Assembly (NCBI GenBank): GCA_033819885.1
Contig: JAQYUZ010000066.1
Location: forward strand, 1 to 53,069
Length of the DNA: 53,069 bases
Origin: Microbotryomycetes sp. JL201
Lineage: Eukaryota; Basidiomycota; Microbotryomycetes
Direction of reading: 5' to 3'
In this document: positions 1 to 11,294 of the stretch, in pieces
Numbering within the stretch: the stretch's first letter is position 1
Layout of the letters: each line of letters opens with the position of its first letter
Notes under the pieces: generated by a model
What the model was told of the DNA's origin: nothing
Databases searched by the model: none
What the model saw: only the letters and a program-made list of their open reading frames with translations
Program-made: the position numbers and the translations under genes

Positions 1-55
1 TATTCCGCATGCCATGCGTGGGATGTGTGATTGCGAAATTGCATTGTCATGCTGC

Positions 56-2401
56 TCACAACTTTGACCATATCCAACCTACCCATCCGCTCCTGCTCAA
101 ATCGTTCCTCTTACTCTCACTGTACACTTTGCGATCTATAATCTCATTGTCGAGCGCTTTCGTGTTGCACAACTCTTTCGACAAGTCGTCCAAATTTGTG
201 CATCCGAGCAACCTCAAGTTTTGAGCGATTTCTTCAGACAAGATTCGAGTGACTTGTTCGACTCCTTGTTGACCGAAAACGAGACTGTACATGTCTACAT
301 TGTTTGGGTTTGGGCAAGGTAGAGAAAACTCTGCTCGTCAGTGTGAATTCGATCCAAACTCATGCACACTTACAAGGTCTGCCCAATCCAACAGCCGTCG
401 CTCCCAATGCCAAAGCCTTTAAAACGTCCGTACCTCGTTTGATCCCACCATCCAAAAACACCTGACACTTTTCAAAGATCCAAGGTTCAAATTTTTGAAT
501 CTCCAACAAGGTTTCCAAACTGCTAGGCGCTCCTTCAAGTTGACGTCCACCATGGTTTGACAGATAGATCGCTTCGACATGACCTGATTTGGCGCACAAG
601 ACGGCGTCTTCTACTGTTTGGATTCCTTTGACGATCAAAGGTAGGTTCGAGGAATGTTTCTTGATCCAGGCTAGGTCAGAGAAGGACAAGGACGCGTCGA
701 CATAACTGAACATTGCAGATGCGAGAGAATCGTTGGCGCCGGCGGCGGTGGACGGTGGCAAAGGCCGAGATGGAGCATAACAGTGGGTAGACGTCGGCCG
801 CACAGCCGTAAGTGATTAACAAAGCATCGGAGAAGAACCCAAAAAACGAGATCGCGGGCACGTTCAAGTCGGCGACAAGGTCGAAGACGTGAAAACGCGA
901 TCACAACATGAGAGGGCGCAGAGTAAGTTCACGATGGTTCTCATTTCCCTGACGCAAATACTGGCGGACTCACCTTCCCAGATTTTGAGCAATGCCTTGT
1001 GGTTTGTCAGGTCGAACCGCGTCCCTCATCGAGTCATCGGCCGCCTGCAAAACTTCTGTCAGCGGCCTCGTCAGGTTTTTCGGAAATGCGGTGCCAGCTC
1101 ACTGATTCAGCGTCCATCTTGGATCTCTCGTCTCGCTCTCGCTTTCCAGCGACGGGAGCATCCACTGTGACACAAACGCCTTTGTAACCAGCTGCGACAA
1201 CTCGCTTCAAAACAGCTTCCGTCTTGGGTCGGTCTCGGTTGACGTAAAGTTGATAGATCAAATGCGCGTTCGGTCCCGCAACCTCGGCGAGTTCCTCAAA
1301 CCCGACGCTAGAATTTGCCGAAACCTGAGGACGATAAACATTAGCGAAGCGATCGAAGAGTGCGCAAATGTGATTGTCGCACCAAGTAAGGAAAGCCTCG
1401 AGCTGCAGCCACCTTTGCGAAATTCTTTTCTCCGTCAGGATGCGCCAGCCTGCCCATCGCCGCTGGCGCAATAAAGAACGGCAAGGTCGATTTGAAGCCG
1501 AGAATATTCCTAGACAGGTCGGCTTCGGTCACGTCTCGCAATACACGTGGTCTGAACCTGACTTTTGCGAACGAGTCGTGATTCCAATTTTTGGCTGCAG
1601 ACAGAGTGAAGGAGGCTCGTAAGCCTTCCGCGAGTTACCAAGAGCCGTGGACCACATTGAGCACGCACTCCTTTCGTCGTCGGCAGCAGAGGCGTAATAC
1701 GCTGCATGTCGTTGTCAGTAATGAAGTGCATTGTCCTGAGAATGCCTCCTATTTACCAAACGCTTTCGGCTTGAGTAATTGTTCGCCCGCAGCCTACAAG
1801 CTCGACGTTTAGTGATGCTAGCGGGGACAATGGTACAAATCGAACGGCTCACCTCAATGTCTGCGATGTTCACACATGACGAAAGAGACATCGGAGGTCC
1901 CACTGGCGCTTTCTGCTCTTCTACGACGACTTTTGCCACAGTACCCATGTCGACCGGTCCGAGTTGTTGAGCCGGGGACAGGGCTTCCTCGATTGTGCCA
2001 GGCGGGTGTATAGGCTCGTACTGTGGAAAGAATTGATCGTTGTCAATGGCGGACACTGCCCCTTGAGACAGGCTTGGAGAGAAAGGGGGCAAAGAGACGA
2101 ACCTCTTCCGTTGCATCCTTGCCAGCGTACCGCAGCAGCACCTTGATTCCACCGGGATGGTTCGGCGCAAACGTAGTCAAGTCATACACCTATGGCAAAC
2201 AATGGTCAAATCAAAGTGTCTGGTGGCAAAGCGGGGCTTGAATGGGGTATCGCAGACCAGGCGACACGGGCAAGCGATGTGAATAATGACTGACCTTGCC
2301 GTTGATGATCATCCACAAGTCATCTTTGGAGTTGTGCTTTGCGACGTCGTCTCCAGTGAGCACTGCCCGGCAGACAATCGCCCGCGGCGACTCATCGTCA
2401 G
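56..2401 (-). CDS. CYB2: Flavocytochrome b2 (L-lactate:cytochrome c oxidoreductase), start unresolved
   Basis: Likely oxidises L-lactate to pyruvate and passes electrons from FMN through heme to cytochrome c in the mitochondrial intermembrane space. An N-terminal cytochrome b5 domain is visible ([11 protein letters not shown], then after an intron VYDLT and the heme-binding HPGG near 2160). The linker [14 protein letters not shown] is typical of Cyb2. The FMN-dependent 2-hydroxyacid dehydrogenase domain follows: [45 protein letters not shown], the catalytic-His segment [12 protein letters not shown] and [17 protein letters not shown]. The last intron (about 295-384) joins GLGRP to [13 protein letters not shown]. 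Several introns split the gene. The 5' end is not solved: the b5 frame runs back to about 2401, where an in-frame stop lies before any ATG, so a short first exon, possibly with the mitochondrial presequence, should lie in 2402-2615. The family call is firm; the exact L-lactate specificity is inferred from the b5-FMN fusion. Confidence 0.88.
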
Positions 2402-2615
2402 CTCAAGACCAGCCTAGAAAGATCGATTTGCTGGCATCTCAGCGTATGCAGCGACGTGGACCTACTCGCGCGATCGACTTTTACGTCGCCTCGAGGCGGT
2501 TCGCGGTCAAGAGAGCACTCGCGCGCACGCGCGGGGCCGATATTCGAGCCGAGCGACTGCCGGAACGGCGGCCCGCTGATCTCCGCGCGGCGACATTTCG
2601 CACCAACAACAAAAG

Positions 2616-4552
2616 TCATGCAACAAACGCAAACAGACAGTCCTGCATACCCTTCAAAATGTTATCAACCAAGCTTTCATCAACCAGTGCCTCATCAAAA
2701 CCAATAGAGACGGTCATTTGCGAGTCAAACGTCCACGTCTCACACAACATGCCTTCTCCATGATGAAGACGCGTGCCTATGCCAAGGTCTGACAACCTTA
2801 TCGTCTTCGAATTCGCACCAGCGCCGTCGAGACTGTAAGACGTTGAGAGCACACGGTCTACATCACCGATCACTTTTGACAAATTGCCAGCAGATCAGCC
2901 ACTCATGCCAACTTTGACAAAGCAAGCTAGCTCACTTGATGCATTGAAAGTCGTTCTCGGTTCTTGCAACGGCATTGGATTCTGACCGGCCGAAGTCCTA
3001 AAGTTTGCATCATCAACGACCATTGCTCCCCCTTTGATGCACAAAACACTCACAAGACTCGATCAAGCGTTCGCATGTATGAATCGGCCAAAAAGAATCC
3101 TCTATCTTTGACCGCAAACCTGTGCTGAAACTGCTTCTTCGCCAATCGAGCCCTGAGCAATGCATGCCGACGAAAATCAGGTCCAGGCTTAATGCTGATC
3201 CAGTCTGATGGCAACACGATGTGGCCAAATGTGATCCGGATTGCCAGGTCGGTTGCAGTCTGTGGACGGGCGGGATCGAGATAGGGACGACTGCTGAGTG
3301 GAAACCCGATTACGATAGAACGTTGGGGCGTTTGGCTGTTCGGCAGGCCACTGATGATGTCACTCAGCGTCAAACTCAGTAAAGAGTACAAAAGCATGCC
3401 TGTAAGCGGCATGAGATCAGCTGACGTAGCAAGAACAGTTCGATGAGACTTACTTGGACTGATGCTTTCCGCTTTGCAAAGTCGAATCACGAAATCGGAA
3501 AGTTTGCGATCCACTTGTAGCCGGCGCCATTCAGTGTGAGGTTGTACGTCGGGTTGAGGCGGCAAACGTGGCAGGAGAGCTGGAGTGTAACAGGCCTTTT
3601 GCCTCTTGATCGTTCGCAGCCTGCTTATGGCCCACATCCACCGCTGCCGTGATGACGACGTAGGTTCATGTCGAGCCGCAACATGCTGCGGCATTCCCGA
3701 CCCATCGAGGCCTTCCAATCGTGGTACTTCTGGCGTGTTGCATGAGAGTGCGTCTCGCAGAGGAAGCGGCAAGTATTGTGACTCGGTGGAAGGAGGAAGT
3801 CGCTCCAGGTGATCTTCTCGCGCGAGAGCTACATGCGGCTTGCATGGTCCTGCCAACAGACTGAATAACTCTTGCACAGTCGAGAGCAACGAAAGGCCAT
3901 CGGAGATCTACAAGCGATGTCAGCATTGACGTGCTCCCGGTGACACGTTGCGTGCAGAAAAGCTCACAGCATGAGCGATGACCAGAAAGACCTGGTGATG
4001 ATGCGACAGGCGTTGTCGTCGATCTCGGACTATAACGAGGCGTGCCAGCACGCTCTCTTGATCAAGCAGGGTCCTTGGCCCATTCAGAATTTCGTTCGTT
4101 TGTATGCTGTCGGCCACAGCCGCTGGATCGCCGCCTGAATCCCGTACATCGAAAGTAGCGATTGCCTGTCGCCACAATTGCCCCCGGTCGACGCAGACGA
4201 CTGACCGCAGCTCACGCATAGCGACTCCCGGTAAGCGAGTCCAAGTTGATCGAAGCTTGTTGGATGCGTCAGGAGAATCGTGTATCGTGCATCGCAAGAT
4301 CGGGCGCCTGTTGCGCAACTCTGCCCAAGCGCTTTGCAATCGCTCTAGCAGCTGCGGCGTTGAGTCTGAGTCTACTGACACAGTCAAACGCAAGAATGTG
4401 TCTGACATGCCCTGCCTGCTGGCTGCGTGATCAAATTTGTGCTCGAGTATGCCAAGCGGTCGGACGAAACTGTCCCCGTCCAGGGCCCAAGGATTACAAT
4501 CTGGACCATAAGCGGGCCAGGTCGACCATTGGACGGGCCTGTCTGCGGCCAT
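2616..4552 (-). CDS. Condensation/alcohol-acetyltransferase-like CoA-dependent acyltransferase
   Basis: Resembles the fungal alcohol O-acetyltransferase (AATase) branch of the CoA-dependent acyltransferase/condensation-domain superfamily, which moves an acyl group from CoA to an alcohol or amine. The start (MAADRPVQWSTWP) is followed by VRPLGILEHKF, the usual N-terminal signature. The catalytic HxxxDG motif reads HAISDG, but only after splicing: HA is the end of one exon and ISDG the start of the next, across an intron at about 3910-3967. The C-terminal exon has TWTFDSQMTVSIGFDEALVD, matching the final strand and helix of this fold. A short exon lies near 2935-3000. No signal peptide or membrane segment is seen. 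It is on the same strand as the CYB2-like and hydrolase genes, with no evidence of a shared pathway. The substrate cannot be predicted. Confidence 0.72.
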
Positions 4553-5125
4553 GGCCCAGCGATCGAGCGCGCTCTACTGCAGGTCTCGGTCGTACGTAAA
4601 CCGGCCGTCCAGCTGCCACACGGCTCCTTATGCATAGACGCCGCTCGTTCGACTTGTCAGGTTTAGCACCGCCACCAATTGTCTCATAGGCTTTCGATGT
4701 TTGCGAGGAGTAGAATGGTTTGGACGGGGAGAGGGGGCCGGCAGTCGCTCTACTTGCGCTCGCATCTGAACGCTGCAAGCTCGCTTGCAGCTTTCACGAC
4801 GGCCGTCAAGCAAGCGAATGATGATTGTCTCGAAATACGCGCTAATTTATGCAGGCTATAGACAGCTTCGATCAAGATGCCGGCGTTGGATTCGGCAGCC
4901 AAGCAACACATGCCTCAGTCTTTTCTCGGATGTATTGCAGACTCTGCCTAAAATCAATTTGGCGGTCTCCAAGTATGAGAGACCGCATGTCTAGGCACGT
5001 TTGTCGCAAATGATTGGGAACGCGACGCGACTTGTTTTTATGTGCGATGCTTCGAATCATTGACTTCCGTGACGACAGATATTGATTACCTCCAGTACGC
5101 GAATAGCCATGCGCGACACAACCTG
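4553..5125. other. Gene-free interval
   Basis: This 573-base gap lies between the start of the acyltransferase gene and the stop of the hydrolase gene, both on the minus strand. It should hold the acyltransferase promoter and the hydrolase 3' UTR. Only short unremarkable open frames are present and no RNA gene or repeat was recognised. Confidence 0.5.
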
Positions 5126-6830
5126 TCACATCTTCGCCGTCTGCTTGACCGAGTAGGTTTCTTTCAGAAAATCTGCGATTCGCTCGGCTGTCTGCTTCGG
5201 GTCTTCCTGAGCAACGAGATGACCTGTCATGGACGTCATCAGCACAGTGTCGCTTGATGTGCGAAATTTTGACGGCTCACCTGCGCCCTTGACTCGCGAA
5301 AACGTTGCGTGCGGGATCGTCTTGAGCACGCTCTCGATCATGTCCTCGCTCAACACGGAAACGCCCTTGTCGGCAAACACAAAGTGGGTTTTGAGAGACG
5401 CTGGAACCAGCGATAATCTTGTGCAAGCTCGTCTCGATGCATTGGCCATGGGATCGCAAAACACGAGCTAGCGCCAGTCTCCCGGATCAATCATCATTCT
5501 CGCTCACAGTTGCAGCACAACTCACCGCCTCGTCCTTTGCACGACACTTGAGTGCAACCGTGCCGTCAGATAACTCTTTCAGACCGGCAGAGCAGTACAA
5601 TCCTAGCACGCGCGAATCCCACTTCTGAAAGAACGCCTTTTTCAGGAACCCGTTCTTGGCCTCCTCTTTGCTTGGCCATCGTTCTCGCCTGATAAGTGCA
5701 CCAGTGGTCAAGCCGGCGACGGACCTTGCAACGTCGATTGGGACGATGACGGGGTCGCAAAAGATCATGCTCGAGAAGACGCTCGGCACCGCGGATGCGG
5801 CATAAGCCATTCCACCGCCACCGAGAGAATGTCCGACGCCGACTACGAGTCGATTTCTGAACACGCGAGATGCCGACTTTGATGCACCAGGAGTTGACTG
5901 AGCCGTTTCGAGGCTCAGCAACGCCGCGTCGGCGTGTACCTGCGGCAGCATCTCGTTGTCTGCCGATGCAGGCCTAGTTGGGTCGTCCAGATACGAGATG
6001 AGGAACTGGGCAATATCACGACCATGATCTGCCCAGTTGACTGTGCGCATATTCGATGTCAGCGCTGAGGACTAGATGGATGCCGCAAGCCACGAACGGA
6101 CAGGTTTCGCCGAGGACGGCTTCATTGAGAACTCCCGCGTCTCCTTGGTTGCATGCGTCGAGGGACCAAATCTCGCCGACTTGTCGTGCACCTGATGTCC
6201 GTTCCATTTCGTCTAGCAAATCTGCCATCGTCGGCTCCCAAATTTCTGCTCGAGAGCAATGATTAGCTCAGCTGCAAGGCGACCCGCTGTCAAATAGGCT
6301 GCACCTTTGTGGAAACCATTTGCGTGCGCAAACACGAGCGTGAGGACGGGATCAGATGACGACTGTGTGTCGTCGGTCCTCGCGCGCTTATACCGGTTGA
6401 CGGCGAGGTACAGCTGCTGCTGAGTCTGGACTTCGCTCTCGTCGTCAACGCTTATCTGCTCCTGGTGCGCTTCGACTTGCTTCTCGAGTAAAGCCTTGTA
6501 CAGTTGTAGAGGATCAGGCTTTGTTCTAGCCGCTGCTGCCGGCGACGGTCCCGGGGTCGCTGCACTCGTCCCGGTCGCTGAATTCGTATGACCTGACGGC
6601 GTCACGGTTGCCTTTCTAGTCGAGCGAGGGAATGCTGCCGGAAGGACGAACGTGTCACACGTCCAGTCGTGTCTGCTCGGCCCGAACGGTTGTCGTCTGC
6701 GCGCGTCCGATCGAACAAGGCGCGGCAACTCGCGCTCGCAAGGCTTTGGGCCAATCAATGGCACGAGCGGGCCATCGAGCCACTTGGCTCGCCTCTCCAG
6801 CGCCAGTAACGCCTCTTGTGTCGTGGCCAT
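5126..6830 (-). CDS. Alpha/beta hydrolase, Lpx1-like, predicted peroxisomal
   Basis: A serine hydrolase of the alpha/beta fold. After a disordered, proline- and threonine-rich N-terminal third comes VFAHANGFHKE, a motif found in Lpx1-type peroxisomal lipases and in AKT2-like toxin-biosynthesis hydrolases; its final E comes from the next exon. Then follow IWEPTMADLL and FNWADHGRDIAQFL. The nucleophile elbow is GHSLGGGGM. The C-terminal histidine is probably that of MTGHLVAQEDPKQTAE. The protein ends VKQTAKM, and AKM fits the (S/A/C)(K/R/H)(L/M) peroxisomal targeting signal type 1. The chosen ATG (MATTQEALLALERR) is at 6830. At least three introns are needed, all with good frame continuity. The substrate is unknown; a lipid or ester is a guess from the family. 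Confidence 0.75.
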
Positions 6831-7102
6831 CGGGAACAAACAGAGTCGCTGGGTTCGGTGCGCGCTCGAGCCGCGGCGGATACCACCGGTTCGGCCCCGG
6901 TTATATCGGCAATACAGGTCTCAGGTGTGACGGAGCAGTCCTTTTGTATTGTACTGAATTGCTCGCCTGTACTTGCTTCACCGTGACCGAAATTTCTACC
7001 ATGTCTATTGTGGCGGACGCAAAACTTTACCCGTTTCTGGTTTCAGCATCAGATCTCACAACAACAAGTCTGCTTCGGCCATGCTCAACATAAAGTGCGC
7101 TT

Positions 7103-8637
7103 TTACCTCTCTGTCACTTCGACAGATCTGAGAACCTGTACGATCCCTTCAAGCGATGCAGTCGTCCGCAGCAAGGCCTCGCCTAGCAACGCCGGTTCCC
7201 TACAGGTCGGACACGATCTGTGTAGTCTCAACCAGCCTTGCAAGCATTCAAGACACGCCGAGTGTCCACAAGGCAGCGTGCTTGGATTGTTGAAAACGCC
7301 AGTGCAAACGCTGCAGGTTACCGACGGCTCCATTGATGACAATGCTTGCTCGAATTTCCGTAGCGCCTAGAGGCAAGATTACAACCGATATCAGTCTCGT
7401 CACCGACAAAGCCATGAGGCACCCCCAAGCTTACGCTAGCTTGCTCGTTGATGATGTCTGTCCAGGCGTCGGCAGAGCCGGCGTCACTAGTCGCGCCGGC
7501 TGCCGAGCGCGCCTCGTTTAAAGCAGTTTGCAGTATCTCGACCCGGTCTGACAATTCCGAAGCGGTTCGAGCGGCCGCTTCGAGGTCCTGTCGAAGAGAA
7601 AAGCTGGTCAGTCCGCACGTACTGCGTCGTGACTCGGCTAGCAACGTCAACGAAGGAATTGCCCATCTTAGTTGCCTGCTCACTTGATTATGCGACTGCC
7701 TCTGTTTCGTCATCTGATCCTCCATCGTCGACACTTGATGCCTCAAGTTGTCCAACTCGTCCTCAGCCTCAGACATTTCTTGCATACCTCGTGCCTTTTC
7801 TTGTTGCCAGGAATGACCTTCTTCTGATACCCTGGCTTCCACGTTTTGGGCTAACTGCCACTCGAGCATGGTGGCGATCTGATCAAGCCGAGACTTGAAT
7901 GATGATTCGGTGGAAACGCCTTTCAACGCCGTAGGGGCTTGAGATTTGCTTGAAACAGAGTTGGCTGGTGAGGAGGGCTCGGATAACGATGGAAACGAGC
8001 GCTCGAAATCTTCGGTCATTTGGTCGACAGACGTGGGACTCGAACGAGAAGGAGTGCGTTCCGACAGAACCGAGGTCTCTAAAGCTGGTTGCCGCAGTGC
8101 AAACATGTCATGCTCATGAGCAGCCATGACGGAGTCCAAGGCTGATCGTATTATCTCTTGAATTGACTGATTGGGTTTCGAGACTTGCGTCGTTCGCATC
8201 TGCTTCTGTTGCAGCAAACTGAAGCGAGATTCTGGTCTCTGTTGCTGTTGCGTGGCTGTGACGCTGGCGTCATGTGCGATGGATGGCGGCCGACGTGGCA
8301 GAGGTGGCGCTAGTCCGGTCGACTCATGCCCGTGGTTCCCTGAAGCCTCGAAGCTAGCAGGCATACCTGTCGGTTGTTGATACAAGTTTTGTCCATATCC
8401 CGTCGTTTGCGGCATCATGCGCTGGATGAACGAATCACGTGCGCTCGGGTCGATGACGTCGCTCGACGCCGGCGGCGTGACAGCTTGCCTTGTCCACTGT
8501 GAGGTAGCGAATGTCCTTTGCTGGCCGTGCTGATCAACGTGCTGGACACCATTCTGCTGTACGCCTTGGAGTGCCAAGAATGGATTCGAGGTTCGACTGG
8601 AACCGCTCAGGCCGGGTCTATCAGATGTGTGACTCAT
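7103..8637 (-). CDS. Coiled-coil protein with C-terminal C3HC4 RING finger
   Basis: Probably a RING-type E3 ubiquitin ligase of unknown target. The N-terminal half is low-complexity and rich in S, P, Q and T. A long heptad-like region follows (roughly residues 220-390) with EDELDNLRHQVSTMEDQM and later DLEAAARTASELSDRVEILQ. The RING near the C-terminus reads CSVCTGVFNNPSTLPCGHSA, then CLECLQGWLRLHRSCPTC, giving all eight zinc ligands in C3HC4 order. Two introns are clear: one after HNQ (GTGAGC donor, about 7591-7688) and one after NEQAS (about 7370-7434). The start ATG is at 8637 (MSHTSDRPGLSG). It lies 136 bp downstream of the stop of the ABC1-type gene's end, with the same orientation. Confidence 0.75.
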
Positions 8638-8773
8638 CCAATAGACTCAGACTGCAGTAAGACGAGATCGATTCCTGTAACGCGGCGGCTGAACGGCCGG
8701 CAAGGGAACTATTCGAAAGTCTTACAACAAGGTCGAGTAGGGGTCTATGAGCGTGCGAAATATTCCTCTTGCT

Positions 8774-11015
8774 CTATCCCATGAAAGCATCGTCGTCAAT
8801 TTCTACTCCAACCTCCCTTGCCATTTCCTGTGGGAGCCTCGTGATCAGTTGATTTTCCGTAGCAGCGTTCGCAAGTCGACTCACAGTCACTTGTCTCTGT
8901 AACAAATCTTCAAACCCTTCACTCTTGCCACCAAAAAGCTCAACAATCCACTGCTTGAATTGCGTGAAGGCGAAACCGACATCAATTGCCCATAGGACGA
9001 GCCTGAAGACGACTGTCCGAGCTTTCTCGAGCGCAAACCTGCGCAAGCCAACCTCTCGGAGCGTGGAAGAATTGGTAGGTAAAGATCTTTCGAGACCTGC
9101 CGCAGCCCAGTGCGCATTGGCATTTATTCGGTTCGACGGAGAGCCGAGAGACTGCAACGCAAGCTGATCAGTTACTGGAGCCGATCTTGCAATCAGCGGG
9201 CAGACATACCTGATTGTTTGCCTGCATCATTCTCATGGAACGAGTGATAAAGATAAGGGGCTGCGTTTAGCGTCAAGGCGGAACGAATCAGCGCCTGTAG
9301 TTTCAAAATCTGCAAAGCCTGCTCACACGCGGAATGAGCTCTTCGCTCTCGAGCATGGATTTGATGCGCTCTTTCAACCCGACTTGCGCCTCGTACGTCG
9401 TCTGAGGTTTACTGTGATCCATCTGCCCCCGGTCGTGGTTCTTCTTGAGTCGATGTGGCCGCAGTAAAGTCATAGAAGCAAACAGCTCAGAATTCTCCTT
9501 TGCGATACCCCATTGCTGAACAATGTTTTCGACTGTCGTAATGTCCCCCGTAAACAGGGACCGCCACAATAGACAGTACGACTTTCGAAACTCGTCGTCC
9601 AGGGGGACGTACAAGCCGTGGTCAATGACGACAATTTCTGGCCTGTTGGGATTTTTGGGATGCTGTCTGACCAATATGTTGCCAGGATGCGGGTCACAGT
9701 GAATGAAACCAAACTTGAACGTTTGCGCGGCAACAAACGCGTTGGCAGCGTCCATGCAAGCACGCGGCGATAAATTTAATCGTTCCAATGCAGCCTTATC
9801 GGTCAACTTGACCGCTTTGACAAAGCTGAAACAATGAGATCAGGCTCCGATATCTTTCCCAGTTGCACGCCACTCACTCAGCCGTCATGACAGACTCGCC
9901 CGTCCAGTCCCAATGCACTTTCGGGATCGACACTCGATCACGCAGCGAGGGTTCGGTGGCTAGATCTCGCGCTGCACGCTCCGCATTCGAGGCTTCGTGC
10001 TTGAGGTCGACTTCGTGGCGCATTTGCGACGACACGTAGTTGCTGATAAACGAGATCGGCATGTCGAAAAGCTTTTCGTATGTCCACATGAGCGCTCGAT
10101 ACGAGAACAAGTCCCTGTGCGCGATGGCTGTCAGCAGCTGCAGTAAAGAAAACAACTCTCCCAAACCGACTCGCCATTCGAGTTGAATGGGAATGTCAGG
10201 CTTCCGGATTTTGACAGCTACCCATCCCTCGTTATCTTTCCATGGAGGTTGGCCTTGTTTTCGCTTAAGACGAGCTTTGTGAACTTGTGCGATGGACGCC
10301 GAGGCAATTGCTTCGTGCTCAAAAGACTCGAATGCGTCTTCAGGCGAGACGCCGAATTCTTTCGTGAAGACCTGCCAGATCAGAAAGCTCAGCAGCTTGC
10401 AGCGATGCAGCAAGCTAAATGAGACCAACCGAGACGACCTGATCGTACGGAACGGAAGGCGCGTTGTCAAAAATGCTCGCAAAAGCGTCTCGGTATGGTT
10501 TTGGGAGGACTGCGGCTTGTAGGCCTAAAGCTTGGCCCAATTTGATGTAGAGCCCCTTGTTGGTGACACACAATGTGTGCATACGATGTGCTATCCGTTC
10601 GTGAAGCTTGTCAATCGCTTCATGATTCTCTGGGTTGAAGTTGAATTTAAAGTCTGCTGCAATGACAGCTCTGGCATGTACATTTGTGTTCGCGTCAGCA
10701 CTGCGGGCCGCAGGAGGGAAGCGATGTATCATCTCACCCGTTGTAGCCAGTTCGCAAAGTCCGGACAATCGCCTGCGCGTTGAAGTGCCGGTCCCATAGC
10801 CACACGACGCCGGCGCCGACTGCCACGATTCCAGCTCTTCTGAGTGCTTTTGAGCCTCTTGGTTGCTTCAAGCTCGACACTGAGCTCAGAGTGCGCCGGC
10901 TCGGCGCTGACGACGTCGACGGCCGCGGCGACGTCACGAGTGGCCGTGATCGCGGCCCTCGAAAGGCGGTACTCGCTGCAGGACTCCTGAGGAGCTCTCT
11001 CCATAGCTGTGACAT
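8774..11015 (-). CDS. MCP2: Mitochondrial ABC1/ADCK (UbiB) family atypical kinase, Mcp2/ADCK1-like
   Basis: A UbiB-family protein-kinase-like ATPase of mitochondria; members act in coenzyme Q and lipid homeostasis. The N-terminus is rich in R, S and P (MSQLWRELLRSPAAS, RPLVTSPRPST), as in a matrix presequence, and is followed by a short hydrophobic stretch (AGIVAVGAGVVWLW). Family hallmarks appear in order: the KxGQ motif (YIKLGQALGLQAAVLPK), the Ala-rich nucleotide loop (EHEAIASASIAQVHKARL), VAVKIRKPDI, FGFIHCDPHPGNILV in place of HRD, and VVIDHGLYVPLDDEF in place of DFG. DHGLY is usual in the Mcp2/ADCK1 branch. The ATG at 11015 is preferred; the frame stays open a little further upstream without another ATG. 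It has a head-to-head partner at 11295. Which branch it belongs to is my inference. Confidence 0.83.
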
Positions 11016-11294
11016 AGCTGTCGCAGGTCGTACGAGCACGCTGAAGGAGATGTGCCTGCAGATTGCAAAGTCAAAAGACGGGTCGACGCTCGGGGCACGT
11101 GACTTTCGTGGCCATCGCCCCTTACTCTCTTCCGCATCAGTCCCGGACGACTCGGCTCAGCACCAGGTCGCTTCATCGTGAGTCAATCAAGCAGAGACCA
11201 GCTACATGTTGTCGCGCGCCCCACCAAGCGACACGCGCATGCTGACCTGTCGACTCGCGGCCTTGCACATCTGTCAACCCCGCCATCGCCGCAG
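11016..11294. promoter_or_regulatory. Divergent promoter between ABC1-type gene and low-complexity gene
   Basis: The two start codons lie 279 bp apart, head to head, so both promoters must share this interval. It contains GGCACGTGAC at 11094-11103, a near-palindromic bHLH-type E-box. Confidence 0.6.
11094..11103. promoter_or_regulatory. E-box GGCACGTGAC
   Basis: CACGTG core in the divergent promoter of the ABC1-type and low-complexity genes, 79 bp from the former's ATG. Confidence 0.4.

Noticed and set aside
1-11015. A biosynthetic gene cluster made of the CYB2, acyltransferase and hydrolase genes
   Set aside because: There is no backbone synthase, no transporter and no cluster regulator next to them; shared strand alone is weak evidence.
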